Notes: generated from the sequence alone by a model not told the origin. Positions 1 to 11,050 are shown, counted from the stretch's first letter. The stretch is DNA of 64,000 nt from Epiperipatus broadwayi (GCA_028023455.1 JAQFVV010000322.1:250001-314000); one strand, 5' to 3'. Numbers and translations are program-made.

Positions 1-43
1 TATTCATAACTTATAGAGATGTTGCTCCTTCCGTTTAAATTTC

Positions 44-175
44 ATATATATATAATTCTTCGAAAAACAATATAATTAATATATTAAACAATATTTTAAA
101 AACAAATATCTATTATAATTTAATAGAAGTACTTTCGGTAATCATCTGATATCCAGGCACGGCTACCTGATGGCG
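44..175 (+). repeat. Left arm of a long inverted repeat framing 0.04-2.94 kb
   Basis: About 130 bp here reappears in reverse complement in two pieces at 2833-2937 and 2620-2662. The shared landmarks are ATTCTTCGAAAAACAATA, the stretch around TCTATTATAATTTAATAGAA, and GGTAATCATCTGA followed by GGCACGGCT. The right arm is split by a small palindromic element at 2657-2850. The arms enclose the tandem units and the LINE fragment, so they may be the ends of one composite element or foldback block. No coding sequence lies in the arm. Identity of the parent element is unknown. Confidence 0.7.
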
Positions 176-813
176 TTGTTTATGTGTCAAAAGACATAAA
201 AATGCCATTTCTGCGGCCGGCCTTACGGCTAATACATTTATATTGTATTAACCCATTGGCAGACTGCTTTACATGATATTGCACAAAAATATTATGGCCT
301 GTTTTGTGCTTCCAAACTATTTACGCATATTTGTTCTATTCATAGCTGATTACTGTATTGCTTGAGGATGTTTTAATTTCAAGTCTGTACAAGTTTTCAA
401 AGCTCCATAATAGAGTAATGTCATTTATATTTAAATAATGTTGTTAATTACCAATAATTGTCATATGGTCCCCACCCTTCCCTAAAAAAATGTTAATATG
501 TAAAAAATTGGCAAAGGGTATGTTCGAACATGCTTCGACAAAGCTCATGTACTAAGTCATGTTTCAGCGTGGAAAATATACGAGACCAATAAAAGGTCTG
601 AGAAGAATGTGCAATTTTTCAACTTTTCAGAATTGCCGGGTACAGAAAATGAGGGAGATTGTCCTTTTTTCAGGCACATAAGGTCCTCCTAAATACCAGA
701 CTGTTTTTATTACTGCAATAAAATCATAAATAAGTTCAAAAAGTCCAAAGTTTGTGTCCCTTTTTTTTATTTTATTAGAAATTGACAAGTATTTGGATTA
801 TCTTTTTTCAGCG
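176..813. other. AT-rich stretch without recognised gene
   Basis: No open frame with protein-like content and no splice-flanked exon was found. The right end (about 710-813) resembles parts of the downstream ~350-bp tandem units, including a phrase near AAAAAGTCCAAAGTTTG that recurs at about 2375. Confidence 0.4.
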
Positions 814-865
814 AGGTTAAAATAAATGACTATTTTTCTTGACTTTTTGTTAATAATAACAAACT

Positions 866-1393
866 ATGAACAATAAAATCACCACAATATTTAAATATCT
901 GCTACTGGAGCCCAAACTTTTGGATTATCTGATCAAGGTGAATATGGGCTCCATGCCAACTAATACATTTTTATACTACAAGCGGTTTCTAAATAAAATA
1001 GACCCAATTTGTCATGCCTGTTCTAGAGAAGAGGAGACCTTTAATCATCTGTTAAATATATGTCCAGGCTATAACAGTATTCGAAGTGTCATCTCTCAAC
1101 AATGCATTATAGCAGTGGATAAAATCCTGGACATCAGGGGTTGTCTCTTCTCTGGAGACTTTACAATTATCAGGTTATCTATCTTCCTGACATATGCTTT
1201 TTGGTACACAAGGTGCAGGACGAAGTTCACACAAACAACACCGGACCCCAATGCTATATTTTGCGATAGGCTCAAAGCTCTTCAAAACAAGGACAAGATA
1301 CTATGTTCTAGATTTTTGTTTACTAATACATGGAGACTACTAGTATTGGCCACAGACTACATGAATATTGGACCTGATATATCCACTTTGTAG
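866..1393 (+). pseudogene. LINE ORF2 C-terminal region with zf-RVT-type zinc motif
   Basis: The 175-residue open frame is the tail of a LINE ORF2 and not an independent gene. Around residues 48-68 it has the Cys-His zinc pattern found after the RT domain of many I/Jockey/R1-type LINEs: CHAC, then EEETFNHLLNIC and a following arginine-rich turn. The apparent ATG lies in the target-site duplication, so the start is an accident of insertion and the RT and endonuclease are missing. The frame is uninterrupted to its stop, which suggests a fairly recent insertion compared with other elements in the window. Function in the parent element would be RNA binding or stabilising the RT C-terminus (known for the family, inferred here). 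Confidence 0.6.
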
Positions 1394-1684
1394 TGTATCG
1401 TGGAAGAAGTAGTCTATGTTGCAACATGTCAGATTCTACTAGAGAGGCATTGATTTCACACTACATGTATCCCAGCTGATAAGTTAGCATTATTGGGTCA
1501 ACCTCAAAAGGGGTGGCAATACCAACAAAATAGTACGTATTTACTCATATATCAACCTGCTAGTGCAGAGAATGGCTCTGGCATACATCTACTAGACCAA
1601 CATCAGCAATGGATGAGCCAACATTAACAAAGTGTTTTTATTATTCATCTATACAATTTTATTATGTCAATAATTTTTTTTTTT
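873..1684 (+). mobile_element. 5'-truncated LINE fragment with 11-bp target duplication
   Basis: AACTATGAACA occurs at 862-872 and again at 1685-1695, exactly bracketing this insert. The neighbouring tandem unit shows the uninterrupted version of the site. The insert holds the C-terminal end of a LINE ORF2 and about 290 bp of 3' UTR, ending in AATAA followed by a T-run. It is therefore a 5'-truncated non-LTR retrotransposon inserted into the tandem repeat. The T-rich rather than A-rich tail on the coding strand is unusual. The clade is not determined. Confidence 0.75.
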
Positions 1685-2619
1685 AACTATGAACACACCC
1701 CCCCCAAAGCAGTTTATTGTAGAAGCCAAATAAAAAAAGGTAATTCAAATGAAATATAAATAAAAAGTGAGAAAAAGTTGTTGAAAAAAAAAGAAATTAT
1801 TGACTTTTTGTTACAATTATTTTTCCGAGTGGAGTGGGGGTTTGAAAACAATTTTGTACCCCCAAAAACACAAAAGTTAATTTTGATTTAATAAGAAGAA
1901 AAACAATTTGGTCAACCAAAAAAAAAGATAGAAAAAATTCGAAACAATACCCAAAGAATTGCATTATATTTTTTCAGCAGGGTTAAAACAAGTGGGGTTA
2001 AAATAAATGACTATTTTTGTTTACTTTTTGTTAATAATAACAGTACGAAAGCCCCCCCCCCCCCCCAAAGCTGTTTATTGTAGAATCCAAAAAAAATGCT
2101 AATTCAAACAAAATATAAATAAAAGTAAAAAGTGAAAAAAAAAAAGTTATTGACTTTTTGTTACAATTATTGATCTGATGGTGGGGGTGGGGGTTTTAAA
2201 ACAATTTTTTAACCCCCAACAACCCAAAAGTTACTTTTGATTTAATAATAAATAATAAAAACAATTTAGTCAACCAAAAAAGAAGAAAAGGTAGAACCAA
2301 GTTGAAACAAGTCCCAAATAATTGTATTATATTTTTTCAGCGGGGTTAAAACAAGTTTTTTCGTCATAAAACAGTCCAAAGTTGTTAAAATCAGAAAAAT
2401 AAACAAAAAATTAAATTACCAAAATTTGTTGAATAAAGAAAAATGTCAGGTTAAAAAAAAACAACGAAAATGAATATAAAAATTTGTTTAATAAAAAAGA
2501 AATCATGCTATAAATGAAATAAAAACTTGTTTAATAAAAAAAAAAAAAATCATGTTCTATAAAAAAAAGTTGTGAGAGCCCGATAATGTTATATTTGATT
2601 GATTTTGTATAGCAGCAAC

Positions 2620-2937
2620 ACCCCAAGCAGCCGTGCCCAGATTTCAGATGATTACCGTACTTTCAACTATCTAAGTCGTTATCCAACTATATTCAAATTT
2701 TATTACAAAAAAACGTTATAAATGTATAAAAATTAATGAATTGTGGGAAAATTGATGTATGACGTAATTGTTTTTGTATACATTTATAACGAATTTTTGT
2801 AATAGAATTTGAATATTGTTGGTAATGACTACTTAGATAGTTGAAAGTATTTCTATTAAATTATAATAGATATTTGATTTTAAAATATTGTTTACTGTAT
2901 TAATTATTGTATTGTTTTTCGAAGAATTATATATATT
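2620..2937 (-). repeat. Right arm of the long inverted repeat
   Basis: Reverse complement of 44-175, in two parts (2620-2662 and 2833-2937) separated by the palindromic element at 2657-2850. Comparing the arms shows that the left arm lacks that element, so it inserted after the arms formed. Confidence 0.65.
2657..2850. mobile_element. MITE-like palindrome, ~194 bp
   Basis: The ends GTACTTTCAACTATCTAAGT and its near reverse complement at 2831-2850 start two arms of roughly 80 bp, which contain ATTCAAATTTTATTAC and its partner GTAATAGAATTTGAAT. There is no coding capacity. The uninterrupted left arm of the outer inverted repeat (near 130) shows the region without it. This fits a non-autonomous DNA transposon (MITE). 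The target duplication is unclear because the flank GTACTTTC also matches the element's own end. Confidence 0.6.
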
Positions 2938-3194
2938 TGATTATAATTGAAATACAGACATTGATTACTAATTTACATATATATATATGTATGTAATCTT
3001 GTAATTAAATATTAATAAATACAGTAACATAAATATATGTAAAACACAACTTTAAAAACTTGATCCATCTAAGAACACTCTCAACGTGTTTTGTAGTCTT
3101 TGTCAACTAACACTTTCAGTCTAATCTTCCCACAATTCATTGATTTTTATGTTTGCTGCCTATCTGTTTATTAAATCATACTTGCATTTATACA

Positions 3195-3614
3195 TTAACA
3201 TAGCTTTCTTTTATTGTTTCTTTCAATTTGTAATATTTTCATATTATTATACTCCAAATTAAAACCATATATACATGATCTATTATAATCATAAAAAACT
3301 GATGGTGAAACATTATCATTCGAATATTGTTTAGGTTTTTGAACTCCTTTTAATAACTGCAAGTGCTCTTTAGTTCTTTTCTCCAATTCCCCTATATATG
3401 CACTGCCACATTTATATCTCCATTTATATATGATGCAATTTTGATTTAAGAATGAGGCTTTAGCTTTTGAATTATTTATTATTTTGTTTACTCCAGGAGG
3501 TGCATAAAATGCAATGTCACATATATCTTTATATATTTCCCTTATAAAATGCATTTGTTTATTTGAAATATATAGCATTGATATCCATATTTTTTGTTTA
3601 TTAATAGAATCCAC
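3195..3614 (-). pseudogene. PLE-1 GIY-YIG endonuclease domain remnant
   Basis: A minus-strand frame of 139 residues. After a PPGVNKIINNSK stretch, shared with the PLE-3 linker (PPNSNKLINNTK), it reads YKWRYKCGSAYIGELEKRTK, a recognisable GIY-YIG core (here AYIGE) with the following basic residues. It ends YGFNLEYNNMKILQIERNNK, matching PLE-2. This nuclease nicks the target during PLE insertion (known for EN+ PLEs). The domain is preceded by stops and the frame is separate from the RT. Confidence 0.65.
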
Positions 3615-3683
3615 ATTATATTTTTATTTTTATATTTTCTGTTAAAATTTTTAATAGTGTTATATACAAGATGATAATCATAT

Positions 3684-4200
3684 CTAACATTTAACAATTG
3701 CATAAATTTTAATATTTTTGCATTTATCTGATGTATGCTTACAAAGATTGCTGTTTCTAAACAAAAAGGACTTCAAACTTGCTGTATTATGTGATATTGG
3801 CATCCTTGACTTATATGGAATGTAACTTCTTTTTTCTATTGGCTTAATCATCATACAGTAATCTAGCTTACAACTATTTTTAGTTATTTTAAGATCAAGA
3901 AACTGGACACCCATTGACTTTTCATCCATTTTAAACCATCTACACTATTTAATTCCTTAAACAATTTTTTAATTATATCTGGCTTACCACATACAAACAC
4001 GTCATCTACATATCTATAATATACAGTACTATCCTTTTGATAAATCTTTTTTTAAAATAATTTCTTCATATGTTGCAATTACAACATTGCATATTTGAGT
4101 GACTGTAGGTAGATCCATTGACCAACCATTATCCATTTTATAAAGCGCATGCACAATAGCTTGAGAAGGCTGATCTTTAATGTAATACAATTTATAAAAC
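3684..4200 (-). pseudogene. PLE-1 reverse transcriptase remnant
   Basis: Read on the minus strand, the segment shows PLE RT hallmarks in order: NGWSMDLP (counterpart of DGWPMGLP in PLE-3), then a frameshift, RYVDDVFVCGKPD with the catalytic YVDD at 4001-4012, another frameshift, then VQFLDLKITK and the conserved tail with Y-lysine/proline and SFLFRNSNLCKH. At least two frameshifts separate the blocks. The RT thumb motif matches PLE-3 (FLFRNMHLCKF), so the two belong to related families. No active enzyme is expected. Confidence 0.65.
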
Positions 4201-4423
4201 ATAGCGCTATAAAAATAAATGCTTATTTACAGAACTTATTATTAAAAACTGCATAAATGTTTTTTTCAATAAAATTTAATGTCTCAACTATAAATTTTAT
4301 TATTTTCACATTAACATGTTTTAACAATCTTTGTAAGTATATATCAGATAAATGTAAAATTTAAAGTAGTGTTTTATATATATTTATGTTACTGTATTTA
4401 TTAATATTTAATTGCAAAATTAC

Positions 4424-4800
4424 GGATATAACTTTGAAGAAATACAGATATCAAATAAGAATATCATTATATATATATATATATTGTAATGATCATGGAA
4501 TATATGTTGTAGAAATACACATATGTCTATCTGCGCTACATATTTTATAATTTAAAATGAATAAATAAATTATTAATTAAAAGAGAAATGAAAAAATAGT
4601 TTGAAAAAAAGTAGATTTGCAAAAGTGAAATCAAAATAAATGATTGCATCACTTTTTTTTAGAATAAAACTTTATTAAGATTGGGGAGATGAAAAAGAAT
4701 CAGGTGAAAAAAGAATTTAAAAATCCACTCTCTTCTTTTTATAATTAAAAAAAAAAAGTAAATGCTAAAAAAATAAATGAATGAAAAAGATTTTAAAATA
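4424..4800. other. AT-rich stretch without recognised gene
   Basis: Short TA-rich microsatellites (for example near 4480) and A/T runs only. No gene or structured repeat was recognised. Confidence 0.4.
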
Positions 4801-4959
4801 AAAATTTTCAATAAGAATTAATTAGTAAAAGAAAATCTTGTAAGTTATCTTATCGACAGGAATATACTTGAATTTTGAAAGATCCCTGGCTGATAAGATA
4901 ATAGATGAATCTGAAAAAATGATAAGATAAATAAAATGTAAAATTAATTAAAAAAACAA

Positions 4960-5720
4960 ATTAAAATTATGATGAAAAAGTAAACAATGGGAGAGTTAGG
5001 TATAAAATGGCAGCTTGTCCATTGTTTCCAGTTTCGAGTTTCATTCAAAGTTTTAAAAAAGTTTTTCATTCGAGTTTTATTCAAAGTTTTAACTTAAGTT
5101 TCATTGAAGTCTCAGTTCGAATTTCACTTTAATTTTCATTTCAAGTTTTCCAATTTCAATCAGTAGTTGCAGTTTTCCAGCTCACTAGTTCATTGGAAAG
5201 TATAAACGTATAAGCCACAAAAGTAGCAACAGGCATTGCTAAATAATTTTGGAGTGTTTGACTGGGTTTCATGCCTTGAGTCCTCAGCTCCAACAACTGC
5301 TCTCACCTGGAATCAATGCCTCATCCATAATATAGATGCCACATTCTCTCCCATTGTCAGAGGTATGGAAGGAAACCCATGAAGTCATCGATGGAACCAA
5401 AAGGCTAGCCAGTTGGAAATCAAAACCAATGAAAATGTTTCATCTTTATATGAAAAACCTAGATAAATATACGTTTTCAATCATAAATGTCTAGGCATAT
5501 ATTTTTCTTTTAATGAAATGAATTATAATGGACAATCAGTAATATTGAATCTCTTAACAATTAATCTCTACATATTTTTTGTGTTTAATTGTACTGTTAT
5601 ATCTATTTAAATATTTGTGTGTGTGAATAGTAAATGTTTGCTTAAAATGTTACTTGGTCTATACTCTTTTAACTGCATCACCAGTAATTTAAAAATTAGA
5701 ATATTTTCATGGTTAATTAG
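4960..5720 (+). promoter_or_regulatory. LTR-like promoter block with TATA box
   Basis: TATAAAA at 5001-5007 follows ACAATGGGAGAGTTAGG. A near-identical run precedes the TATA box near 11130, so the two share an ancestor, probably related LTR or promoter-bearing elements. Several GATAAG motifs lie at 4890-4930. Downstream, 5034-5170 is built of degenerate repeats of a phrase like TTTCATTCAAAGTTTTAA. No gag or pol follows, so this would be a solo LTR or promoter relic. The ends were not determined. Confidence 0.4.
5034..5170 (+). repeat. Degenerate short tandem repeat (~20-25 bp)
   Basis: Variants of GAGTTTCATTCAAAGTTTTAA recur five or six times immediately downstream of the TATA box at 5001, in the position of a 5' leader. 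The copies are imperfect and vary in length. Confidence 0.5.
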
Positions 5721-6220
5721 TACTGCACTGGGTCCCTGATCAAGGTTATGAGTTAGCGTGGTAATATTTCAAGCATTGGGTTTTGTGTGCCTGTTGTCTG
5801 GGCATGCTGGCTGTATATAACATATATGGCCAGACTTGTTTTCAAAACAAATAAAGTGCTTTGGATGGCAGGTTTGGCTTAACAGTATGGAGGGGTACTT
5901 TGATCAGGAAAGGTGGTTGAGGTTGACCGTTTGTATAGCCTCGATTTGGCCATAGCTTATCATTAATAGTCAATCTATCGATGATAATCTATCCCTCTGC
6001 TTGAATGTGCGATCTGATGCTGGAGGCATCAAATAAGAAAGCCAATCTTGTAAAGTAAAATAAAATGTAATAACTAATAAATGTTAACAAATAATCAATA
6101 TATCAAAATAACTAATATATAATAAAAAATAATAATTATAAAAATATTTATAACCATGGATGGTGGCAAAATAACCACGAAGGTTTGTGTGGCAGTCTGA
6201 TTCGTTACAATATATATATA
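5720..6220. other. No recognised gene
   Basis: Slightly more GC-rich to about 6010, then AT-rich. No protein-like frame or splice-flanked exon was found. Confidence 0.35.
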
Positions 6221-6559
6221 TAATAATTCAAACAAATCTATTCAACACAGTATTCAAATTTTAAATAAATTATATCATTTTTGTTTAGAAATGATTTTTT
6301 GTGTTTGTTAGTGATAAAATTTAAAATATTAATGTATTTGTTACTGATATGTTAAATGTTGGTTATGGAAGGAATATTATTTATAATACAATTAAAAAAT
6401 ATAAAGTAAAAATAATAATAAAAAAATATTAAATAAATTAAAAAGTGATAAATGGATTTCTATTCCTTTTATATCTAATCAACAAGCTAAATTAATTAAT
6501 AAACTTTATAGTGGTTTGTGTAGGGTATCTTTTTTTTCTTTTCAAATAATATAAATAAT

Positions 6560-6856
6560 ATGATAAATAATTCTAAAACCGGGATGTCTAAGTTTGAACT
6601 AAGTTCTGATATATATATATGTAGGTGTGGAATAAAATATATAGGGGAATCAAAGTGTACATTACAAAAAAGATATAATAATCATAACATTTTGTATAAA
6701 CGTATACAGAAAGAAAATGTAACTTCAGTAGGTATTAATATTTCATCAGTTATTTTTGATCATAATAGAGTGTGTGATTATGGTTTTAAATTTGATAATA
6801 GAGATGTGAAAGTTATTCAAATTGAAAGATGTAATGAAAAATTAAGGAGGCAATGA
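6560..6856 (+). pseudogene. PLE-2 GIY-YIG endonuclease domain fragment
   Basis: The 98-residue frame begins MINNSKTGMSKF, matching the INNSK/INNTK linker of PLE-1 and PLE-3, then YICRCGIKYIGESKCTLQKR, a clear GIY-YIG core (IKYIGES with the catalytic-side arginine). A C-terminal stretch VCDYGFKFDNRDVKVIQIER is shared with PLE-1. The upstream RT is in other frames and mostly lost, so this is a relic rather than a gene. In complete PLEs this domain follows the RT in one polyprotein and nicks target DNA. Confidence 0.7.
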
Positions 6857-6956
6857 TAATATCTAGAAATGGGGAGGGTTTAATGAATAACAGAATTGTG
6901 GGAAATTTGAGTGAATTGAATGATGGGTAATATAAGTTTTTATTTTGTGTAATTTG

Positions 6957-7012
6957 TACTGATTAATGGTTGATAAAGATTGTCAGTGATACAATCGAAA
7001 ATACATCCAGTA
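6957..7012 (+). ncRNA. Candidate degenerate hammerhead-like ribozyme, PLE-2 3' end
   Basis: The order of parts is TACTG, a spacer ending GG, TTGATAA (6970-6976), a stem GATTG/CAATC (6978-6982 with 6992-6996), GAAA (6997-7000), a short tail, then CAGTA (7008-7012), which pairs with TACTG. A type I hammerhead has outer stem, CUGAUGA, stem II, GAAA and a very short stem III. The core here differs by two transitions (TTGATAA). PLE terminal repeats are known to carry such ribozymes. Activity is doubtful. Confidence 0.35.
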
Positions 7013-7139
7013 AAGAATATAATTTATTTAAAATTTGAATACTGTGTTGAATAGATTTGTTTGAAATATTATATGATTTAAAAAATACAGACATTTTAAT
7101 GGTTATAGTTATATATATAGTTATATATTAAAGCAGTAA

Positions 7140-8900
7140 ATCTTAGCTTAAGATTGAGCTTCATAGTTCCATCTACTAACCTGGTGTCAAACCCTATATT
7201 CCATCCCGCTCCTTTTGTTGTGTATATATATTTTATGTATATATTTGAGATGCGCACCTAAGTTATACATTTTAACTTCAATAACATTTTTATTATTATT
7301 AATTTTATGATTATTAATTTTTTTTTAAAGTACATAGATACGGCTCAAATATATATATAGGAGCAAAAACTTACTAACGAAATATGATTTTTTTAAATAT
7401 TTTATTATATGTCATTTATACAACTTTTACTTTTTGAAATATTTTTTTCCCTATTAAACTATTTTATAAAATCCAAGATGGAAGATGCAACCATTAATTG
7501 TCCAAAAATAATTAAAGGGTTGGAAACACTATTGTTTTAATCTGGGGAAGGTATTTTTAATTAAAGTTTTACTTAAAATAAAATGGGTATTAAGATTAAA
7601 GATTTTCTTTTATAAACATTTTTGTTAAATCTATTTCTAATCTGGAAATAGATTTGAATATATTTTTGGAATGTTATCTAACAGTTGCATTTTTCAAAAA
7701 CAATGGACAAAGAAATGTAAAATTTCTGTTAGATTAAAGATTACGTTTGAGCTAGAGATAAGAAATAGAAAGCATTCTTCAAATACCTAGGCAGGAGTAT
7801 AAAATGGCTGGATTTTAAATCAAAAACAGATTAGCTACTACTGAGAGAACTGGGTTGTCATCAATACACCACACAACTTTGAAATCTAAGATAATGATAA
7901 AGTAGACGCCAATCATCTTTCGGACCCTTTTTGGGTCTTTTTCCCACTAATGTACCATCTAATTGATGCTCTGAAATAAAGTAAAAGCCTGATGCAGAAC
8001 TTGAGAATGCTGAATAGAAACTTGCTTGCCACATAAGAACTCACATGGATCCATTAAATGCCGTACTTTGAAAATGGACTCTTAAATTGTGCAAGGTAAT
8101 GATTTGCATACCGTCTAAAAGTAAATCTAGCTGACTAATCTTGAACCCTACTATCAATTTCTTCTAATGTATGATTTAACTTTGTAACTTTTCTAATAAT
8201 GTAAATTGTTCTCAAATAATTCCTATAACTTTAATTCTCTCTCATATGCTCTAACTTTCTTTAACTTTGATGCGATCATTTATTTATATGTATTTATCAC
8301 TTAATTTTATGTCTATTTTAGTTATTGTTAATATGCCAATCTCAAACAATCTGACAAATTGATTTTCTAAAATCTTTTATTTTTTTTAAGTAAACCTTCA
8401 TGAATTATGGTTTTTAACATCCATTTAAAACAATGCATTATTAATTAATACATTCTCCCAATTGTTTTTACGAATCAACATTTTAGGTTCATTTTTAGTA
8501 TAAAAACTTTATTTGTTTAACTCTGGATTTTCTACCCGGGGTGAATCCAGAACTCATGCTAATTAACGCTCTGAAATTTTAAAATATTATTTACTCATTT
8601 CTGAAAAGGTGACCTATTAGTTGTTTTCTATAACTGCTAATTTTTTTTTATTTTTCCATACTCTTAAAATATCTTATGCTTAAATATTCTCACTTGTTAT
8701 AAAATCCACGAAGGTGGGATTGAATTATTTAAAATAGCAGAAAAAGGAAGGGGGTAAATCTTAATGTTTCTTTTACTAAATAAAATCTTAATGTATTAAG
8801 GAAATCTCTGTCTACATATATATAACTGCATAGCGTATTATTTGTCTAAATTATGGCATTCAAACAAGGGTCATTTATTTTTAAAGCAGTAAATCATAGT
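7140..8900. other. Long AT-rich stretch; one promoter-like TATA
   Basis: No gene recognised. A TATAAAA at 7798-7804 within CAGGAGTATAAAATGG precedes a leader-like segment and may be another LTR or promoter relic. Nothing else stands out beyond homopolymers and TA tracts. Confidence 0.3.
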
Positions 8901-8939
8901 CAATGTCATTAGTGATATTTATCCGTACTGCGTTACTGA

Positions 8940-9240
8940 CATTCGGCCTTATCTTTGGGTTGCGACAAGTTCGAACCCATAGATTTCTTTTCAAGTCTTG
9001 TCCTGATGATAGTTAATCTTCCCAGGACCACTTATTTCGTATAAAACGGCCTCTGGTGGTGATTCCCATAAGTCTGGCACACGCTATGCCTATCCACTTT
9101 CTTCGTATAAAAGGCCTGCATGTCGGCAATGTCCACGGCATGCCTTATCCATTTTTTTCTAAGCACTGCCCAAGAAGAGGGTCTTAGACTTTGTCTTTCG
9201 TCCAGAAGCACGACTTTTCCTGTTATTTTTTGGCTATTAT
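8940..9240 (-). other. GC-richer block with a short coding-like frame, unidentified
   Basis: This ~300 bp is distinctly less AT-rich than its surroundings. On the minus strand a frame runs open from about 9235 to a stop at 9032-9034. It contains VLRKKWIRHAVDIADMQAFY, reminiscent of the linker between endonuclease and RT in some LINEs, but the match is too weak to assign. Two copies of a phrase like TTCGTATAAAA(C)GGCCT lie about 70 bp apart. It may be a retroelement fragment or a relic of a host exon. Confidence 0.25.
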
Positions 9241-10060
9241 GTCAGCACTGCAAACATCTTCGTATTATTTCTTTTGCTTCATGACCCAGTTTTAATGCTG
9301 TAATATTAAAATTGCTCTCTGCTTAAAATATATATATGCCAAATATTACTAGCTAGATTAATTACTAATATTATTTTAATCCCATTGTCGTAATTTGTTA
9401 TTTATCTATTAAAGAGTTTTTGCCTTGGGTAAAATAAAACATTTTTCTTACCAGCGCTAATTAAAAGAATTCTCATTAAGTATTGTATCATATAATCAAA
9501 TATGTTTTCAAATGTATTTTATTTCTTTTCATGACTGTAATGGCGTGAAAATGGTTTATATTATATCCGTAATGAATCTCGGAACGCTCCCCGAAATAAT
9601 GTTAGCCACCATGTTTCAGAACTGTAACCCAAAGCGTTAATAGCAATTTTATGTAAATTCTTTCTAATAATTGATTGGCATCTTAATATTGGACCCACCA
9701 AAGATGTGTGTTTATATATAGTATATGTTATTTAATTAATAAAAGAGCATATGAGAAATAATAGCATGAATGACAATATATAATTATCTAACGTTTGGTA
9801 GACCGCTTGCTCATTCGCGCACCTACTAATGTGTGCAGTTAATTCATATATGTAAATTAATAATTTGTCATTATATTAAACTATATTTTTATTGGCTAAC
9901 TTATTTGAGTAGTTCGAATTCCTTTTTCTCTACTTCCACACATACAGCTATGCGAGTATATATTTTAGTTAAGTCACAGTTGATAGATGTCTCATTGTCT
10001 TCTTCGCTCTGCTAGTGGGCTGAATTTAAAATTAATTCTCATGTGCCATCATTGTTATGT
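9241..10060. other. No recognised gene
   Basis: AT-rich DNA with short TA tracts and only chance frames under 70 residues of low complexity. Confidence 0.35.
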
Positions 10061-10200
10061 TATCCATTAGGTGTTCAATCAGGGGCTTAGAGAGTGGGTT
10101 CGAATTCAGGCTGGTTCCTGACCTAAATCTTGGGCTCGACTGGGTTTGAAGTGCATTTTGTGAGTGCCAGCTCATGTTAGATGGATAAACATGTTTTGAC
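10061..10200 (+). repeat. Possible SINE or tRNA-like relic (B-box-like motif)
   Basis: GGGTTCGAATTC at 10096-10107 matches a polymerase III B box, in a locally GC-richer stretch. No convincing A box or cloverleaf was found upstream, and no second copy was recognised in the window, so this is weak. Confidence 0.2.
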
Positions 10201-11050
10201 CTGTACAATATATATAGTCATATATATATATATTTTAATAAGAGAATGCTAAGCTATTGATAAGTGATTTAAGACTAGGTCACATATTGGCGCAACAAAT
10301 TGGATGATTATAATTATATCACTTTTCTCATTATTCTCAAAGATTGTGCATCATAAAATCTTGATGATGGTCAAACAAGTCTCATTTTATTTGTTTATCC
10401 TTCTAATGGTAATTAATAGCTACATTTCCAGATGGTGGACCAAAAATTTGTCTGATAGACAGCTTTCTTTATACATAGAGATAAATTTATCTAATATGAG
10501 TGCCGCTTTTTTTTTAAGAAAGCCATTTTTTATACACTTATGTTCAAATTCTTCTAAAAATAAAAATATTGCTTTTTTTTCCTGTTATTACATCAAGTTA
10601 GTAGCTAAGTACAGAACATGAAACATTTATGATATAACTCACACATTGAGATACTTTGTCAGATCTCAAATATATATAGATCAATTGGTTTAGCTAATTT
10701 TAATTTTCAGTCAAATTGTTTTTTTTTTTATTTGTTTTAAGTGAGTTTGATATAATATATATCTTGCACACATGAATTGTAAAATAATATATATCTCGTA
10801 CACATGAATTGTAAAACCTTTTTTCTATAAATTAGTTGTATTTAATTTTATAATTTTGTATACACGAAAAATAAACTTTGTAACAAATTTTTGTTATATT
10901 TGTATAAAATTTTAAAATATCAAAGACAATGCTTAATTATGAAATGTTACTTTTAATCTTTATTGATAAAGAATCTAATGAAAGTATGCAGATTCCTTAC
11001 ATTAGGCATTGTCTAGATAAATCTTTTGAGTCAAACAATTAGCTTGGAAT
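10201..11050. other. No recognised gene
   Basis: AT-rich. The phrase ACACATGAATTGTAAAA occurs twice at about 10770 and 10800, forming a short direct repeat. A 105-residue frame at 10304 is low-complexity hydrophobic sequence and is treated as chance. Confidence 0.35.

Larger units (their letters stand above)
814..2400 (+). repeat. ~350-bp tandem repeat, two units plus partial, split by a LINE
   Basis: The phrase GGTTAAAATAAATGACTATT occurs at about 819 and 1990, and a related GGGTTAAAACAAGT start occurs at about 2343. After removing the LINE insertion (873-1695 including one target copy) the spacing is about 350 bp between units 1 and 2, and again about 353 bp to unit 3. Each unit holds a C-tract followed by AAAGC(A/T)GTTTATTGTAGAA and a run with TTTTGATTTAATAA. 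The C-tract of unit 2 has reached 15 C (2052-2066). The units are non-coding and lie inside the inverted repeat framing this block. Confidence 0.7.
2993..4423 (-). mobile_element. PLE-1: degenerate EN+ Penelope-like element with inverted ends
   Basis: Minus-strand remnants of a Penelope-like reverse transcriptase followed by a GIY-YIG domain. The block is framed by a ~60-bp inverted repeat: 2993-3056 pairs with 4362-4423, including CAGTAACATAAATATAT and its complement. An inverted partial terminal copy is the usual architecture of PLE pseudo-LTRs. A YVDD catalytic box is visible at 4001-4012 but is out of frame with the segments on either side, so the element is dead. Upstream RT blocks are missing, making it 5' truncated. 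Confidence 0.7.
6222..7072 (+). mobile_element. PLE-2: truncated EN+ Penelope-like element with inverted ends
   Basis: A ~60-bp inverted repeat frames the block: 6222-6285 pairs with 7010-7072, including TCTATTCAACACAGTATTC and its complement. Inside, plus-strand frames recover the extreme end of a PLE RT (about 6340-6450, a phrase like YNTIKKYK) and then a GIY-YIG domain. Most of the RT is missing. A stem-plus-GAAA motif sits just inside the right arm. It is the same architecture as PLE-1 and PLE-3 with a shorter internal part. Confidence 0.65.

Noticed and set aside
866-1393. Independent host gene encoding a zinc protein
   Set aside because: Target-site duplications flank it and the Cys/His pattern is that of a LINE ORF2 C-terminus; the ATG is supplied by the target site.
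10304-10621. 105-residue hydrophobic frame
   Set aside because: Low-complexity I/L/F/S composition in AT-rich DNA, no motif, no splice context.
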